Shown: positions 24,185 to 32,423 of the stretch, in pieces
How positions within the stretch are numbered: position 1 is the first letter of the stretch
Layout: each line of letters starts with the position of its first letter
DNA from: Alphaproteobacteria bacterium
GTDB lineage: Bacteria > Pseudomonadota > Alphaproteobacteria > UBA6615
DNA: 64,000 nucleotides
Assembly: GCA_039980135.1 (NCBI GenBank)
Contig: JBDXCV010000003.1
Span: forward strand, 744,001 to 808,000
Direction of reading: 5' to 3'
Position numbers and translations under genes: made by a program
Notes under the pieces: generated by a model
What the model saw: only the letters and a program-made list of their open reading frames with translations
Told to the model about the DNA's origin: nothing
Database searches by the model: none

Positions 24185-25222
24185 CTACGCGGTCTTGAGA
24201 TCGGCCACCGGCGCCAGCCGCTCGATCAGGAGATCGAGCAATTCGGGCAACGCCAGCGGCGTGGCGTTCACGCCGCCGCGGGCGTAGACCGCGTTGGCCT
24301 GCCGGGCATCGGTCCCCAGCCGCACGGACAGACGCGCGACCGCGCCCCGGCATTGCGCGATCGTCGGCAGGCATTCGATGTGCCGCTCCGGGGGCAGAAG
24401 ATCGTTGGCGCCGATGAGTTGCATCCAGCCGTCGCCGACCTTGCGGCGGGAGACCACCTTGTTTTCGGCCCGCGCGTCGCGCGCGATGACGAAGCTGCGA
24501 TGGGTCAGGCCGGGCGCGACCCAGGAGATAATATCGCTGTACTGCCCGCCGATCCGGTCCACGACCGCCGCCAGCACCTCTGCCATGACGTTGTGCATCA
24601 GGACATAGTGCCGACGTTCCTCATCACCCCATTTCCAGAGGTTCGCCGAGACGCGCACCGCCGTCGAATCCGCGCGCCAGGGCGAGACTGCATTGCCGCG
24701 ATTTTCGAACAGCCCCGGGTCGTCATAGGCGACCGCCGGGGACGAATTGCCGTGAAATTCGGCGATATGCTCATAGGGGACCACCGCCATGGGTTCGGAG
24801 ATCACCATGCGGTGAATCACCGTCCCGTCCGCGCGGGCGAGCGGTGACAGGTTCAGTACTTCGGGTGAAAAACCGTCGCCGAGCCGCGCCTGCAGTTCCT
24901 GGGGAAGGTACAGTCGTCCGGTGGGCGCGAAGCCGCTGTCGAGCAGGCGCTGGTTGATCGCCTGATGCTCGGTGGAGAACGGGTAGGGTTTTGTCTTGGT
25001 GCAGGGCATGAACAGCAGCACGCGGCGCGCGGCGTCGGGCAGGTCCGGCACATAGTCCGTCTTCACGAAGTCGATCCATTCCGCGATGCGCGGATGGCCG
25101 AGCGAATCATAATTGTCCTGCGGGCTGTACAGACACAGGCTCGGGTCGACGGCAAACGGGCTCTCGATCTTCTTCGATGAATCCTGGATGCGCGCGTCGC
25201 GGTTTTCGACGGGTATCATCAT
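24185..25222 (-). CDS. Uncharacterised protein with a DUF5591-like P-C-x-K-x-K-P-Y motif
   Basis: 345 residues from the ATG at 25222, which overlaps the Rieske-ferredoxin stop (ATGA) and has a GGGAAG ribosome site. The motif FMPCTKTKPYPFSTEH near residues 70-85 resembles the PCSxxKPYS strand of DUF5591, a domain known from archaeosine synthase and tRNA-guanine transglycosylase relatives. Other segments (VVPYEHIAEFHGN, YVLMHNVMAEVL) are unfamiliar. It is fourth in the alpha/beta-hydrolase operon and convergent with the molybdenum hydroxylase. A base- or nucleoside-related role would suit the region, but no function can be assigned. Confidence 0.6.
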   Translation of the reverse strand: MMIPVENRDARIQDSSKKIESPFAVDPSLCLYSPQDNYDSLGHPRIAEWIDFVKTDYVPDLPDAARRVLLFMPCTKTKPYPFSTEHQAINQRLLDSGFAPTGRLYLPQELQARLGDGFSPEVLNLSPLARADGTVIHRMVISEPMAVVPYEHIAEFHGNSSPAVAYDDPGLFENRGNAVSPWRADSTAVRVSANLWKWGDEERRHYVLMHNVMAEVLAAVVDRIGGQYSDIISWVAPGLTHRSFVIARDARAENKVVSRRKVGDGWMQLIGANDLLPPERHIECLPTIAQCRGAVARLSVRLGTDARQANAVYARGGVNATPLALPELLDLLIERLAPVADLKTA

Positions 25223-25599
25223 GTCTTTCTTCCCGGCTTTGATTGTTGACGTGAAGCGGCGGCCTTGCCCCCGACCAACAGCCAGACATCGCCGCGTTTC
25301 ACCTCGATCGGGAGCGGCGTGAGCTGTTCGCCCTTGCACGGCCCGAACACGCACACCCCGTGCAGATCGAACAGCGCGCCATGGTTGGCGCAGCGAAGAT
25401 AGCGACCATCCGGCGTGAGATACGCATCGGCTGCCCAGGGCAGGGGCACGCCCATATGCGGACAGGCGTCTTCAAAGCCGCGCGCGTTGTCCCCGTCCCG
25501 ATACACGATCACCTTGCAGCTGGTCTTGCCGAGATCGGCCACATATCCCCGCGCCGACCCGTCGGGGATTTCCGTGAGCTTGCCCAGCCGGACCGACAT
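25219..25599 (-). CDS. Stand-alone Rieske [2Fe-2S] ferredoxin
   Basis: About 126 residues from the ATG at 25599 (a GTG eight codons upstream at 25623 is also open). Cluster ligands appear in CPHMGVPLP (C-x-H) and CANHGALF (C-x2-H). The small size and NirD/BphF-like pattern mark a soluble electron carrier. It is the only ferredoxin in the window and could serve the three Rieske oxygenases, but no ferredoxin reductase with it is seen. It sits between two pathway genes with short spacing (22-45 bases upstream, ATGA downstream). Confidence 0.85.
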   Translation of the reverse strand: MSVRLGKLTEIPDGSARGYVADLGKTSCKVIVYRDGDNARGFEDACPHMGVPLPWAADAYLTPDGRYLRCANHGALFDLHGVCVFGPCKGEQLTPLPIEVKRGDVWLLVGGKAAASRQQSKPGRKT

Positions 25600-25644
25600 T
25601 GCGGAAGGTTTTGTTTTGCGCACGTGAAGCGAGGGGGGCGTTGA

Positions 25645-26919
25645 TCAGGCCGCCTGCCGGATCCATTCGGGCAGCAGGTCCGACACCGGCTCGTAGAGCT
25701 TGCCCTTGCGCAGGGTGACGACCGGCGTGAACCGCCGCGTGCCCTTGAATTTGACGCCCGCACCGTCGGCGAAGGTGTAGCGGCCCGACGTCATCTTCAG
25801 GACCGAGACATCGGCCACGCGGCCCACCTGCAGGCTGCCCATCGTGTCCGACTTGCCCATCATGGCCGCGGCGTTGGAGGTGACCATGGCGACGACCTGC
25901 GCAAGAGGAATGCCGATGGCCATCATTTCCGCCATGCAATGCACCAGGCTGAATGTGGGGGAGAACGGCACGGTATCATCCACCTCGGTCGGCTCTTCCT
26001 CGGGCCGGAACTGGCCGTTCACGTTGTAGGCGGATTCCGCGCGGGCGTTGTAGCCGTGCAGGTCCGCGCCGAGCGTATCGGGAATGATGCCCGCTTCCAT
26101 CACCGCCACGGCGTTCTCGTAGCTGAAATGCGAGCCGCGCCCGACATCCAGTTTGATACCGCGGTCGATGGCCTTTTTCAGGACCGGGTGAACCTTGCCC
26201 TTCGACACGAACCCGCCGTCATGGCGGGTAAACGGATGGGCCAGGATGTCGCCCTCGCCGAGCAGCGGGACGATCTCCTTGACCAGTTTCTTGACGTCGA
26301 TGGCCTTGCCGTCCTTCTCGGGCCAGAGTGTGCCGAGATGGATATAGAGCGGCAGGCCGGTCGCTTTCGATGCCTTCCTGGCCTTCTTCAGGGACTTCAT
26401 GCCCCAGCGCGAATAGCCCCCCGGCTCGGCGTGAATCTTGAGGCCGCAGATCAGGTCGGGATTCTCGGCATAGCTCTGTTCGATCGCCCCGACATCGATC
26501 CCGACGGGCCCGTAGAGGTCGACATATTTGTGCCCGTAGAGCCCCCCGGCCAGGTAGGAGGACAGGAAACAGCGCACGTCGGTCTTGGCGGGCTCGGCGA
26601 TGAATTTCTTGAAACCGCCCACCGTCAGCGGGCTCGGCCCGCCCTGGTCGCAGACCGATGTCACGCCGGAATACACCCCCACCGCGTCGGGGTTCAGTCC
26701 GAACTCGCCGCTGACATGCTCGAAGATATGTCCGTGGGTGTCGATCAGGCCGGGCAGCACGAGATGGCCCTTGGCATTGACGATCTTCTTGCCCTGTTTG
26801 GGAGAAAGATTCTTGTCGATGGCGACGATCTTGCCGCGGCGTATCGCGATATCGGCGATGCCGTCATGGCCGGTGGCGGGGTCGATGACGCGTCCGCCCT
26901 TGATGATGGTTTCAAACAT
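25645..26919 (-). CDS. Amidohydrolase/deacetylase-family metallohydrolase
   Basis: 424 residues. The metal motif DTHGHIFEHV follows LVLPGLI near residue 58. A long lysine-rich middle segment includes a likely carbamylated lysine in GLKIHAEPGG, followed by IHLG and LAHPFTRH histidines and the D of LGADLHGYN. This is the dihydroorotase-like deacetylase group often annotated near D-hydantoin and selenocysteine-synthase genes. It likely hydrolyses a cyclic or acyl amide. It overlaps the alpha/beta-hydrolase stop by eight bases. Confidence 0.8.
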   Translation of the reverse strand: MFETIIKGGRVIDPATGHDGIADIAIRRGKIVAIDKNLSPKQGKKIVNAKGHLVLPGLIDTHGHIFEHVSGEFGLNPDAVGVYSGVTSVCDQGGPSPLTVGGFKKFIAEPAKTDVRCFLSSYLAGGLYGHKYVDLYGPVGIDVGAIEQSYAENPDLICGLKIHAEPGGYSRWGMKSLKKARKASKATGLPLYIHLGTLWPEKDGKAIDVKKLVKEIVPLLGEGDILAHPFTRHDGGFVSKGKVHPVLKKAIDRGIKLDVGRGSHFSYENAVAVMEAGIIPDTLGADLHGYNARAESAYNVNGQFRPEEEPTEVDDTVPFSPTFSLVHCMAEMMAIGIPLAQVVAMVTSNAAAMMGKSDTMGSLQVGRVADVSVLKMTSGRYTFADGAGVKFKGTRRFTPVVTLRKGKLYEPVSDLLPEWIRQAA

Positions 26920-27775
26920 TTATGGGCTCCTGGATGGGGCGGTTCGTGGCCGCATAGTGTCGCGACAGAAAGCGGTCGATGATGGCGTAGAAGGCCTCGG
27001 GCTGCTCGGCGGGGATGATGTGCCCCGCGCCCGGCATCTCGACCAGTTCGGCACCCGGGATATGGTCGGCCACTTCGCGCACGGCGTCCGGTGGCGTCAG
27101 GGCGTCTTCGCTGCCCGATATCACGAGCGTGGGAATGTCGAGCGCTTCGAGGCCGGCGCTGTAGTCGAAGTCCTGCAGCGCCGCCATGGCCGAGATCAGC
27201 GGCGCTTGCGGCTGGGCGGCCCGGGCGTCGATGAAGGCCTCGATATAGCCGGGGTTGGCGGCGCGAAACCCTTCGGAAAAAATGGACGTGGCTGCGATCT
27301 CGGCCCCGGCGCGCGCGCCCGTCTGGTGCATGCTCTCCAGCCGTTCGGACATGTTCGCGGCGGTCTGCGGGTCGGCCTTGCAGGTGGTGCTGACCAGCAC
27401 CAGCGCGTCGATCAGATGGGGCGCCCGCGTGGCGAGCGCCTGCGCCACCATGCCGCCCTGGGAAAGCCCGACCACGCAACCCGGCAGGGCCGAAACGGAT
27501 GCGAGCGCGCCGGCCCAGTCGTCGGCGAACTGCGCCATGGTGTAGGGGCCGGCGGGTTGGGACGACAGGCCATGGCCGCGGCTATCCCCGGCGATGCAGC
27601 GATAGCTGCCCGAATAGCGTTCGAGCGCCGGCACCCACATCTGCTCGTCCCACCCCAGCCCGTGAATGAAGGTCAGCGGCGGTCCGTCACCGGCCTCGAC
27701 CATGTGCATCTCGATGCCGTTGGTCGGCACCAGTTGGGACTGGCTTATTTGAGCGTGTGCAAGTGCGTACGACAT
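26912..27775 (-). CDS. Alpha/beta hydrolase
   Basis: About 287 residues. The oxyanion motif FIHGLGWDEQMW, the nucleophile elbow GLSQGGM and the terminal GAGHIIPAEQP (catalytic His) with ISGSEDALTPP (Asp) define a Ser-Asp-His alpha/beta hydrolase of the 3-oxoadipate enol-lactonase-like group. ATG 27775 has GGAAC upstream; ATG 27799 and TTG 27811 are alternatives that would add a hydrophobic, signal-like N terminus. First gene of a four-gene operon behind a sigma-54 promoter and a UAS-like site. Lactone, ester or amide hydrolysis are all possible. Confidence 0.8.
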   Translation of the reverse strand: MSYALAHAQISQSQLVPTNGIEMHMVEAGDGPPLTFIHGLGWDEQMWVPALERYSGSYRCIAGDSRGHGLSSQPAGPYTMAQFADDWAGALASVSALPGCVVGLSQGGMVAQALATRAPHLIDALVLVSTTCKADPQTAANMSERLESMHQTGARAGAEIAATSIFSEGFRAANPGYIEAFIDARAAQPQAPLISAMAALQDFDYSAGLEALDIPTLVISGSEDALTPPDAVREVADHIPGAELVEMPGAGHIIPAEQPEAFYAIIDRFLSRHYAATNRPIQEPINV

Positions 27776-27846
27776 CAGGGTTCCGAATGTTGCGATCATG
27801 GCCCGCCGCAAGACGTCCGAAACGGCGCGCGCTCTCCCACATGGAT

Positions 27847-27863
27847 GAGCAAACGCCGTGCCA
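27847..27863 (-). promoter_or_regulatory. Sigma-54 promoter of the alpha/beta-hydrolase operon
   Basis: Minus strand TGGCACG-GCGT-TTGCT, matching the consensus throughout; -24 GG at plus 27861-27862, -12 GC at 27849-27850. Transcription is expected near 27837. Confidence 0.75.
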
Positions 27864-27913
27864 TCGCGGATCGCCGGAAATCCGGGGTTTTACTGCATTG
27901 GGTATGTCCGGGG

Positions 27914-27930
27914 TGATGCCGGATTGAGCA
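27914..27930. promoter_or_regulatory. Degenerate activator site of the alpha/beta-hydrolase operon
   Basis: TGATGCC-GGA-TTGAGCA: only the TTGAGCA half is well conserved, but its centre is again 61 bases upstream of the -24 GG, as for Rieske genes 1 and 2. Confidence 0.4.
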
Positions 27931-27974
27931 GTCAATGCCCACGAAGTCCGCTTTCGCTGAAATCCGGGCCCCGA

Positions 27975-28007
27975 CAAAGAAAAAGCCCCGGCGACCGGCC
28001 GGGGCTT
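27975..28007 (-). terminator. Rho-independent terminator after the NCS2 permease
   Basis: A nine-base-pair GC stem (AGCCCCGGC / GCCGGGGCT) with a five-base loop, followed on the minus strand by TTTTTCTTTG. It ends the ureide operon and separates it from the sigma-54 island. Confidence 0.85.
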
Positions 28008-28033
28008 CTCCGTTTCGGATATTCGTCTGACGG

Positions 28034-29416
28034 TCAGTCGTCACCACCCGCCTGGGCCGCATCGTCTGCCAGTTGTTCCGGCAGGATGAGGTTCAGGATG
28101 ATCGCGATGAACGCGGCCGGCAGCAGGCCCGAGGCGAGCAGCACCCGGATCGAGTCCGGGACATGCTGGAGCGCGCCCGATTCGAGCTGCAGCCCGAGAC
28201 CCAACGCCAGCGACACGGCGAAGATGATCATGTTGCGCCGGTTCCAGGTCACGTCCGCGAGCATCGACATGCCCGCGGCGGCCACCATGCCGAACATCAC
28301 CACGACGCCGCCCCCGAGCACCTCGATCGGGATCGTCGTGATCAGCGCACCGACCTTCGGGAACAGCCCGGCGGCGACCAGCAGGATCGCACCGAGCGTC
28401 ACCACATGGCGGCTCATGACACCGGTCATGGCCACCAGGCCGACATTCTGGCTGAACGAGGTGTTCGGTAGACCGCCGAACAGGCCCGCGACCGCGGAGC
28501 CCAGGCCGTCGGCGTAGGTCGCACCGACGACTTCCTCATCCGTGGCCTCGCGGCCGGCACCACCCTTGGCGATGCCCGACACGTCGCCGACGGTTTCAAC
28601 CGCCGAGACGAAGGCCATCAGACAGAAACCGACGATCGCGGCAGTCGTGAATTCGATCCCGAAGGGGAAGAATTCCGGCACCTCGAAGACGGCGGCCCGG
28701 CCCAGATTGGCGAAGCTCACCATGCCCAGAGCGGCGGCGAAGATGTAGCCGACGATCAGGCCGATCAGCACGGCCGCAACAGACCACATGCCGCGGGCGA
28801 AGAACTTGAGCCCGAGGGTCACGACGATGACGCTGCCGGCGACGGCCCAGTTCTGCAGGCTGCCATATTCCGGCTTGCCGATGGCGGGCACGCCACCCGC
28901 CGAATACTGGATGCCGACCTTCACCAGCGCCAGCCCGATCATCAAGACGACGAGCCCCGTAACCAGCGGCGGCAGCGCGAACCGGATCTTGCCGATGAAC
29001 GTGCCGAGCAGCGCATGGAACAGGCCGCCGACGAGCACGCCGCCGAACAGGGCCGGCAACGCCTCGACACCCTGGCCCGCGACCAGCGGGATCATGATCG
29101 GCAGGAACGCGAAGCTCGTGCCCTGGACCACCGGCAGCTTCGCACCGACGGGGCCGACGCCGATGGTCTGGATCAGGGTTGCGACGCCGGCGAACAGCAT
29201 CGACATCTGGATCATGTAGAGCAGGACCGGGAAGTCCGGGGAGTTCGATCCGAAGCCGAATCCGGCCGCACCGGCGACGATGATCGCGGGCGTCACGTTG
29301 GAAATGAACATTGCCAGCACATGCTGGATGCCGAGCGGGATCGCTTTCGCGATCGGCGGCATATAGTTCGGATCGCGGAGTTGCTCCGGTGTTCCGAGGT
29401 TGGACATGTTTGCCAT
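28034..29416 (-). CDS. NCS2-family nucleobase permease (uracil/xanthine/urate type)
   Basis: 460 residues with about 12-14 hydrophobic segments. Family motifs include the early QHVLAMF, the GSxSTTFAQNxG-like PNTSFSQNVGLVAMTG in transmembrane segment 8 to 9, and ETVGDVSGIAKG. The group imports xanthine, urate or uracil with protons. It is the last gene of the ureide operon and ends in a strong terminator. Given the adjacent urate catabolic genes, urate or xanthine uptake is the likeliest role; uracil cannot be ruled out. Confidence 0.9.
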   Translation of the reverse strand: MANMSNLGTPEQLRDPNYMPPIAKAIPLGIQHVLAMFISNVTPAIIVAGAAGFGFGSNSPDFPVLLYMIQMSMLFAGVATLIQTIGVGPVGAKLPVVQGTSFAFLPIMIPLVAGQGVEALPALFGGVLVGGLFHALLGTFIGKIRFALPPLVTGLVVLMIGLALVKVGIQYSAGGVPAIGKPEYGSLQNWAVAGSVIVVTLGLKFFARGMWSVAAVLIGLIVGYIFAAALGMVSFANLGRAAVFEVPEFFPFGIEFTTAAIVGFCLMAFVSAVETVGDVSGIAKGGAGREATDEEVVGATYADGLGSAVAGLFGGLPNTSFSQNVGLVAMTGVMSRHVVTLGAILLVAAGLFPKVGALITTIPIEVLGGGVVVMFGMVAAAGMSMLADVTWNRRNMIIFAVSLALGLGLQLESGALQHVPDSIRVLLASGLLPAAFIAIILNLILPEQLADDAAQAGGDD

Positions 29417-29468
29417 CTTTAAGGTTGCCTCCAGTGGTTGGGGAGAAGCGTACGAGTGCCGATCTGCG

Positions 29469-29969
29469 TCAGCCTTCGGTTCCTGTTATCTCGTAGGGTT
29501 CGTCGAACCAGTGCTCCTCCAGATTTTCCCCGGGGCCGATCCTGTCGACCACGGCGAACAGCCCGGGTTCGTGGAGCGGCGTGAGGACGCCGTGCCATGT
29601 CCCCCGGTGGTAGTTGACGCCCTGACCGGGACTGGTCACGAACGCCTCGGGTTCGTGCGGGCTGCCGTTCAGGTCCCCCGCGACGATCACGAGAAACGGG
29701 TCCGCAGACATGGGCAGGAATGCCTGACTGCCGAGCGGATGCCGTTCCATCAAATCCAGCACATACGGTAGCGCGCGCGCCGTGGCCTTGAACACGCTGA
29801 TTCCGGCACGCCCGCCGTCATTCTTTAGGTCGAGACCGGCGCGGTCGTGAAACCGTCCGCACATGCCCTGGTTGATCATCATGTCCGGGTCGCCCGCCGC
29901 CTCGATCACGTCGCCATAGGGCGCGAAGGCTCCGGCCGTCAGCGGCGCGATGGCAATCGTGCGGCTCAT
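29469..29969 (-). CDS. allA: Ureidoglycolate lyase
   Basis: 166 residues, usual for the AllA family. The start (IAIAPLTAGAFAPYGDVIEA), HRGTWHGVLTPL and the C-terminal EPYEITGTE are characteristic of the cupin-like ureidoglycolate lyase, which splits ureidoglycolate into glyoxylate and urea. It overlaps the allantoicase gene by ATGA, placing the two consecutive enzymes under one translation unit. Confidence 0.92.
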   Translation of the reverse strand: MSRTIAIAPLTAGAFAPYGDVIEAAGDPDMMINQGMCGRFHDRAGLDLKNDGGRAGISVFKATARALPYVLDLMERHPLGSQAFLPMSADPFLVIVAGDLNGSPHEPEAFVTSPGQGVNYHRGTWHGVLTPLHEPGLFAVVDRIGPGENLEEHWFDEPYEITGTEG

Positions 29970-31009
29970 GCAACCCGGCCGAACAGGCGCAGCCGGCTGA
30001 CCCCGCCGTCAGGGAAGATGTTGAGGCGCACATGGGTCGCGGTGCCCAGCTCGGCCACCTGATCGTCGACGAACTCGTGGACCGCGTCGGCGGAAAGCTT
30101 CTGCCGGTCGAGCAGGGTCGGCCAGTCTTCTGCGGCCGCAATGGCGTCATCGCCGATATCGATGCCGAGCTTCCCCAGGTCGATCGCCTGGATCGAACAG
30201 CTGTCCGGGTAGTTGCCCTTGAAATAGGCGGTGTCGACGACGGCGCGTGAAATCGTGCCGCGCATGCCGAGCGCGAGGATGATCCAGTCATGTCCCGGCC
30301 CGCGCCGTCGCCGCGTCTCCCAGCCGTCGCCCATATTCTGGCCCCGGCCGGGTGTGAGCAGGCGATGATAGGTACCGTAATGGGCGTCGGAGAAGCCGAC
30401 GACCCGCCCGCCGTTCAGCGTCGCGACCAGGTCGATGTCGCGGCCCTTGAGCGATGCCGGGTCGAGATACGGCGCGCCGAACACCCGCAGCCGGGCGACT
30501 CCGCCATCGGGGTGAATATGAAACCGAAGATGGCTCCATACATTGTCGTCGCCGCAGGGCAGGAGATGGTGGGAGTCCGGTTCCAGATGCTGCATCGGCA
30601 ACAGCTCGGTCCAGGCCGTGTCGTCATCGGGGTCGCCGTCGGACCGGCAGGCCTCGATCCGGCATTCGGGCGGGTGATTGCCGGTGAAGAATGATGTATC
30701 CACGTCAAACCCGTCGATCGTGCCCGGCACGGCCAGCGCGAAGATCGCGTGGTCATGGCCGCCGTCGCGCCGTCGGCGCGTTTCCCACCCGTCCATCCAT
30801 TTTCCGTGATCGTCATACTTGTCGGGAATGAAGACCGGGTTCGAATCCTGCAGCATGCGGGCCAGCGGTGCGAAGAACTCGTCGCTCGCCGATATGGCCC
30901 GGGCACCCAGGCCCGCGGAAGCGAGATTGATGCCCTTGCGGGCGAATGCCGGAAGATCCCGGGACTCGATGGCGGGCTGATAATCCCGGTTGGCAATCGT
31001 CTCAATCAT
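29966..31009 (-). CDS. alc: Allantoicase
   Basis: 347 residues made of two similar halves, each with a DGWETRRRRxxGHDWxI(L) repeat and a V-D-T/S-x-F/Y-F-x-G-N-x-P motif, as in allantoicases. The enzyme hydrolyses allantoate to ureidoglycolate and urea. Overlaps both neighbours (eight bases with the PuuE-UraD gene). Cytosolic. Confidence 0.93.
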   Translation of the reverse strand: MIETIANRDYQPAIESRDLPAFARKGINLASAGLGARAISASDEFFAPLARMLQDSNPVFIPDKYDDHGKWMDGWETRRRRDGGHDHAIFALAVPGTIDGFDVDTSFFTGNHPPECRIEACRSDGDPDDDTAWTELLPMQHLEPDSHHLLPCGDDNVWSHLRFHIHPDGGVARLRVFGAPYLDPASLKGRDIDLVATLNGGRVVGFSDAHYGTYHRLLTPGRGQNMGDGWETRRRRGPGHDWIILALGMRGTISRAVVDTAYFKGNYPDSCSIQAIDLGKLGIDIGDDAIAAAEDWPTLLDRQKLSADAVHEFVDDQVAELGTATHVRLNIFPDGGVSRLRLFGRVA

Positions 31010-32423
31010 CTAGCAAATCCTTCAGGCGCAGCTGCGTAATCTTTTCGACCTGGCGGCAGGCCTCGTCGAATTCGGTTGGACGGTCATGGCCGACCCGGCG
31101 CTCGAACGCCGCGAGGATGTCGGCCTTGTTCAGGCCCTTCACCGCGATGATGAACGGGAAGCCGAATTTGTCGCGGTAGGTCGTGTTGAGCTGTTCGAAA
31201 TGGCCGCGCTCGTCGTCGGTCAGCGCGTCGAGCCCGGCCGACGCCTGTTCGGCGGTGGATTCGTTCGTCAGTCGCCTGGCCTGCGCCAGCTTGCCGGCGA
31301 GATCCGGATGGGCGGTCAGCACGCCCAGGCGTTCGTCTTCGTTCGCGGCCCGGAATGCCCGCGCCATGGCGCCGTGCAGCCCGGTCGCCGTGTCGTGGGC
31401 GGGCCCAAGTTCCATGGCGTGGGCGCGCTCGGCGACCCAGGGCGAATGTTCGAAGATGCCGCCATAGTTGGCGATGAACGCATCCTTCGACAGCGTCGAG
31501 GGGCGTCCGGTCAAATCTGGCGCGGGGAAATGTTCGTGCCAGTGGCGTGCGATGTCGACCCGGCGGGCAAACCAGACGGCGTCGTGTGATTTTACGTATT
31601 CGACGAAGCGCTTGAGCGCCTGGATGCGGCCCGGGCGGCCGACGATCCGGCAGTGCAGGCCGACCGAAAGCATTTTCGGCGCGCCGGCCTCACCCTCCGC
31701 ATACAGCGCGTCGAAGCTGTCCTTGAGATAGGTGAAGAACTGGTCGCCGGAATTGAAGCCTTGCGCCGTGGCAAAGCGCATGTCGTTGGCCTCCAGCGTA
31801 TAGGGCACCACCAGCAGCGGCTTGCTGCCGGCCATGTGCCAGTAGGGCAGGTCGTCGGCATAGCTGTCGGCGGTGTAGGCGAAGCCGCCGATGTCGGCGA
31901 GCAGGTCGAGCGTGCTTGCCGTCCCCCGGCCGGTGTACCAGCCCAGCGGGCGTTCCCCGGTGGCCTCGGTGTGAATGCGGATGCCTTCCTCGATCAGACG
32001 CCGTTCCTCCTCGACGGGGAAGTCCTTCCACTCGATCCATTTATGGCCGTGGCTGGCGATCTCCCAACCGGCGTCCTGCATTGCCGCGGTCTGGCCCGGC
32101 GAGCGCTTCAGCGCGGTGCCGACCGCATAGACCGTGATGGGGATATCGGCCTCGGTGAACAGCCGGTGCAGGCGCCAGAACCCGGCGCGCGCGCCATACT
32201 CATACATGGTCTCGATGTTCCAGTGGCGCTGTCCGGGCCAGGGTTGGGCGCCGACGACCTCTGACAGGAACGCCTCCGACGCGGCATCGCCATGCAGGAT
32301 GTTGTTCTCGCCGCCTTCTTCGTAATTCATCACGAACTGGACGGCGATGCGCGCACCGTTCGGCCATTGCGGGTCGGGCGGCGTGGCGCCATAGCCATGC
32401 AGGTCACGTGGATAGCGGTTCAA
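31002..32423 (-). CDS. Fused PuuE-type allantoinase and OHCU decarboxylase
   Basis: 473 residues. Residues 1-300 are a PuuE allantoinase: N-terminal NRYPRDLHGYG, NYEEGGENNILHGD, then GWYTGR and SYADDLPYW. Residues about 310-473 are a UraD (2-oxo-4-hydroxy-4-carboxy-5-ureidoimidazoline decarboxylase) domain with AFIANYGGIFEHSPWVAE and a C-terminal NTTYRDKFGFPFIIAVKG. The fusion joins two consecutive steps, OHCU to S-allantoin to allantoate. The TTG at 32423 is chosen because GAGGGGG precedes it and family members begin (M)xRYPRD; a TTG at 32465 has no such support. Confidence 0.92.
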   Translation of the reverse strand: MNRYPRDLHGYGATPPDPQWPNGARIAVQFVMNYEEGGENNILHGDAASEAFLSEVVGAQPWPGQRHWNIETMYEYGARAGFWRLHRLFTEADIPITVYAVGTALKRSPGQTAAMQDAGWEIASHGHKWIEWKDFPVEEERRLIEEGIRIHTEATGERPLGWYTGRGTASTLDLLADIGGFAYTADSYADDLPYWHMAGSKPLLVVPYTLEANDMRFATAQGFNSGDQFFTYLKDSFDALYAEGEAGAPKMLSVGLHCRIVGRPGRIQALKRFVEYVKSHDAVWFARRVDIARHWHEHFPAPDLTGRPSTLSKDAFIANYGGIFEHSPWVAERAHAMELGPAHDTATGLHGAMARAFRAANEDERLGVLTAHPDLAGKLAQARRLTNESTAEQASAGLDALTDDERGHFEQLNTTYRDKFGFPFIIAVKGLNKADILAAFERRVGHDRPTEFDEACRQVEKITQLRLKDLLDD

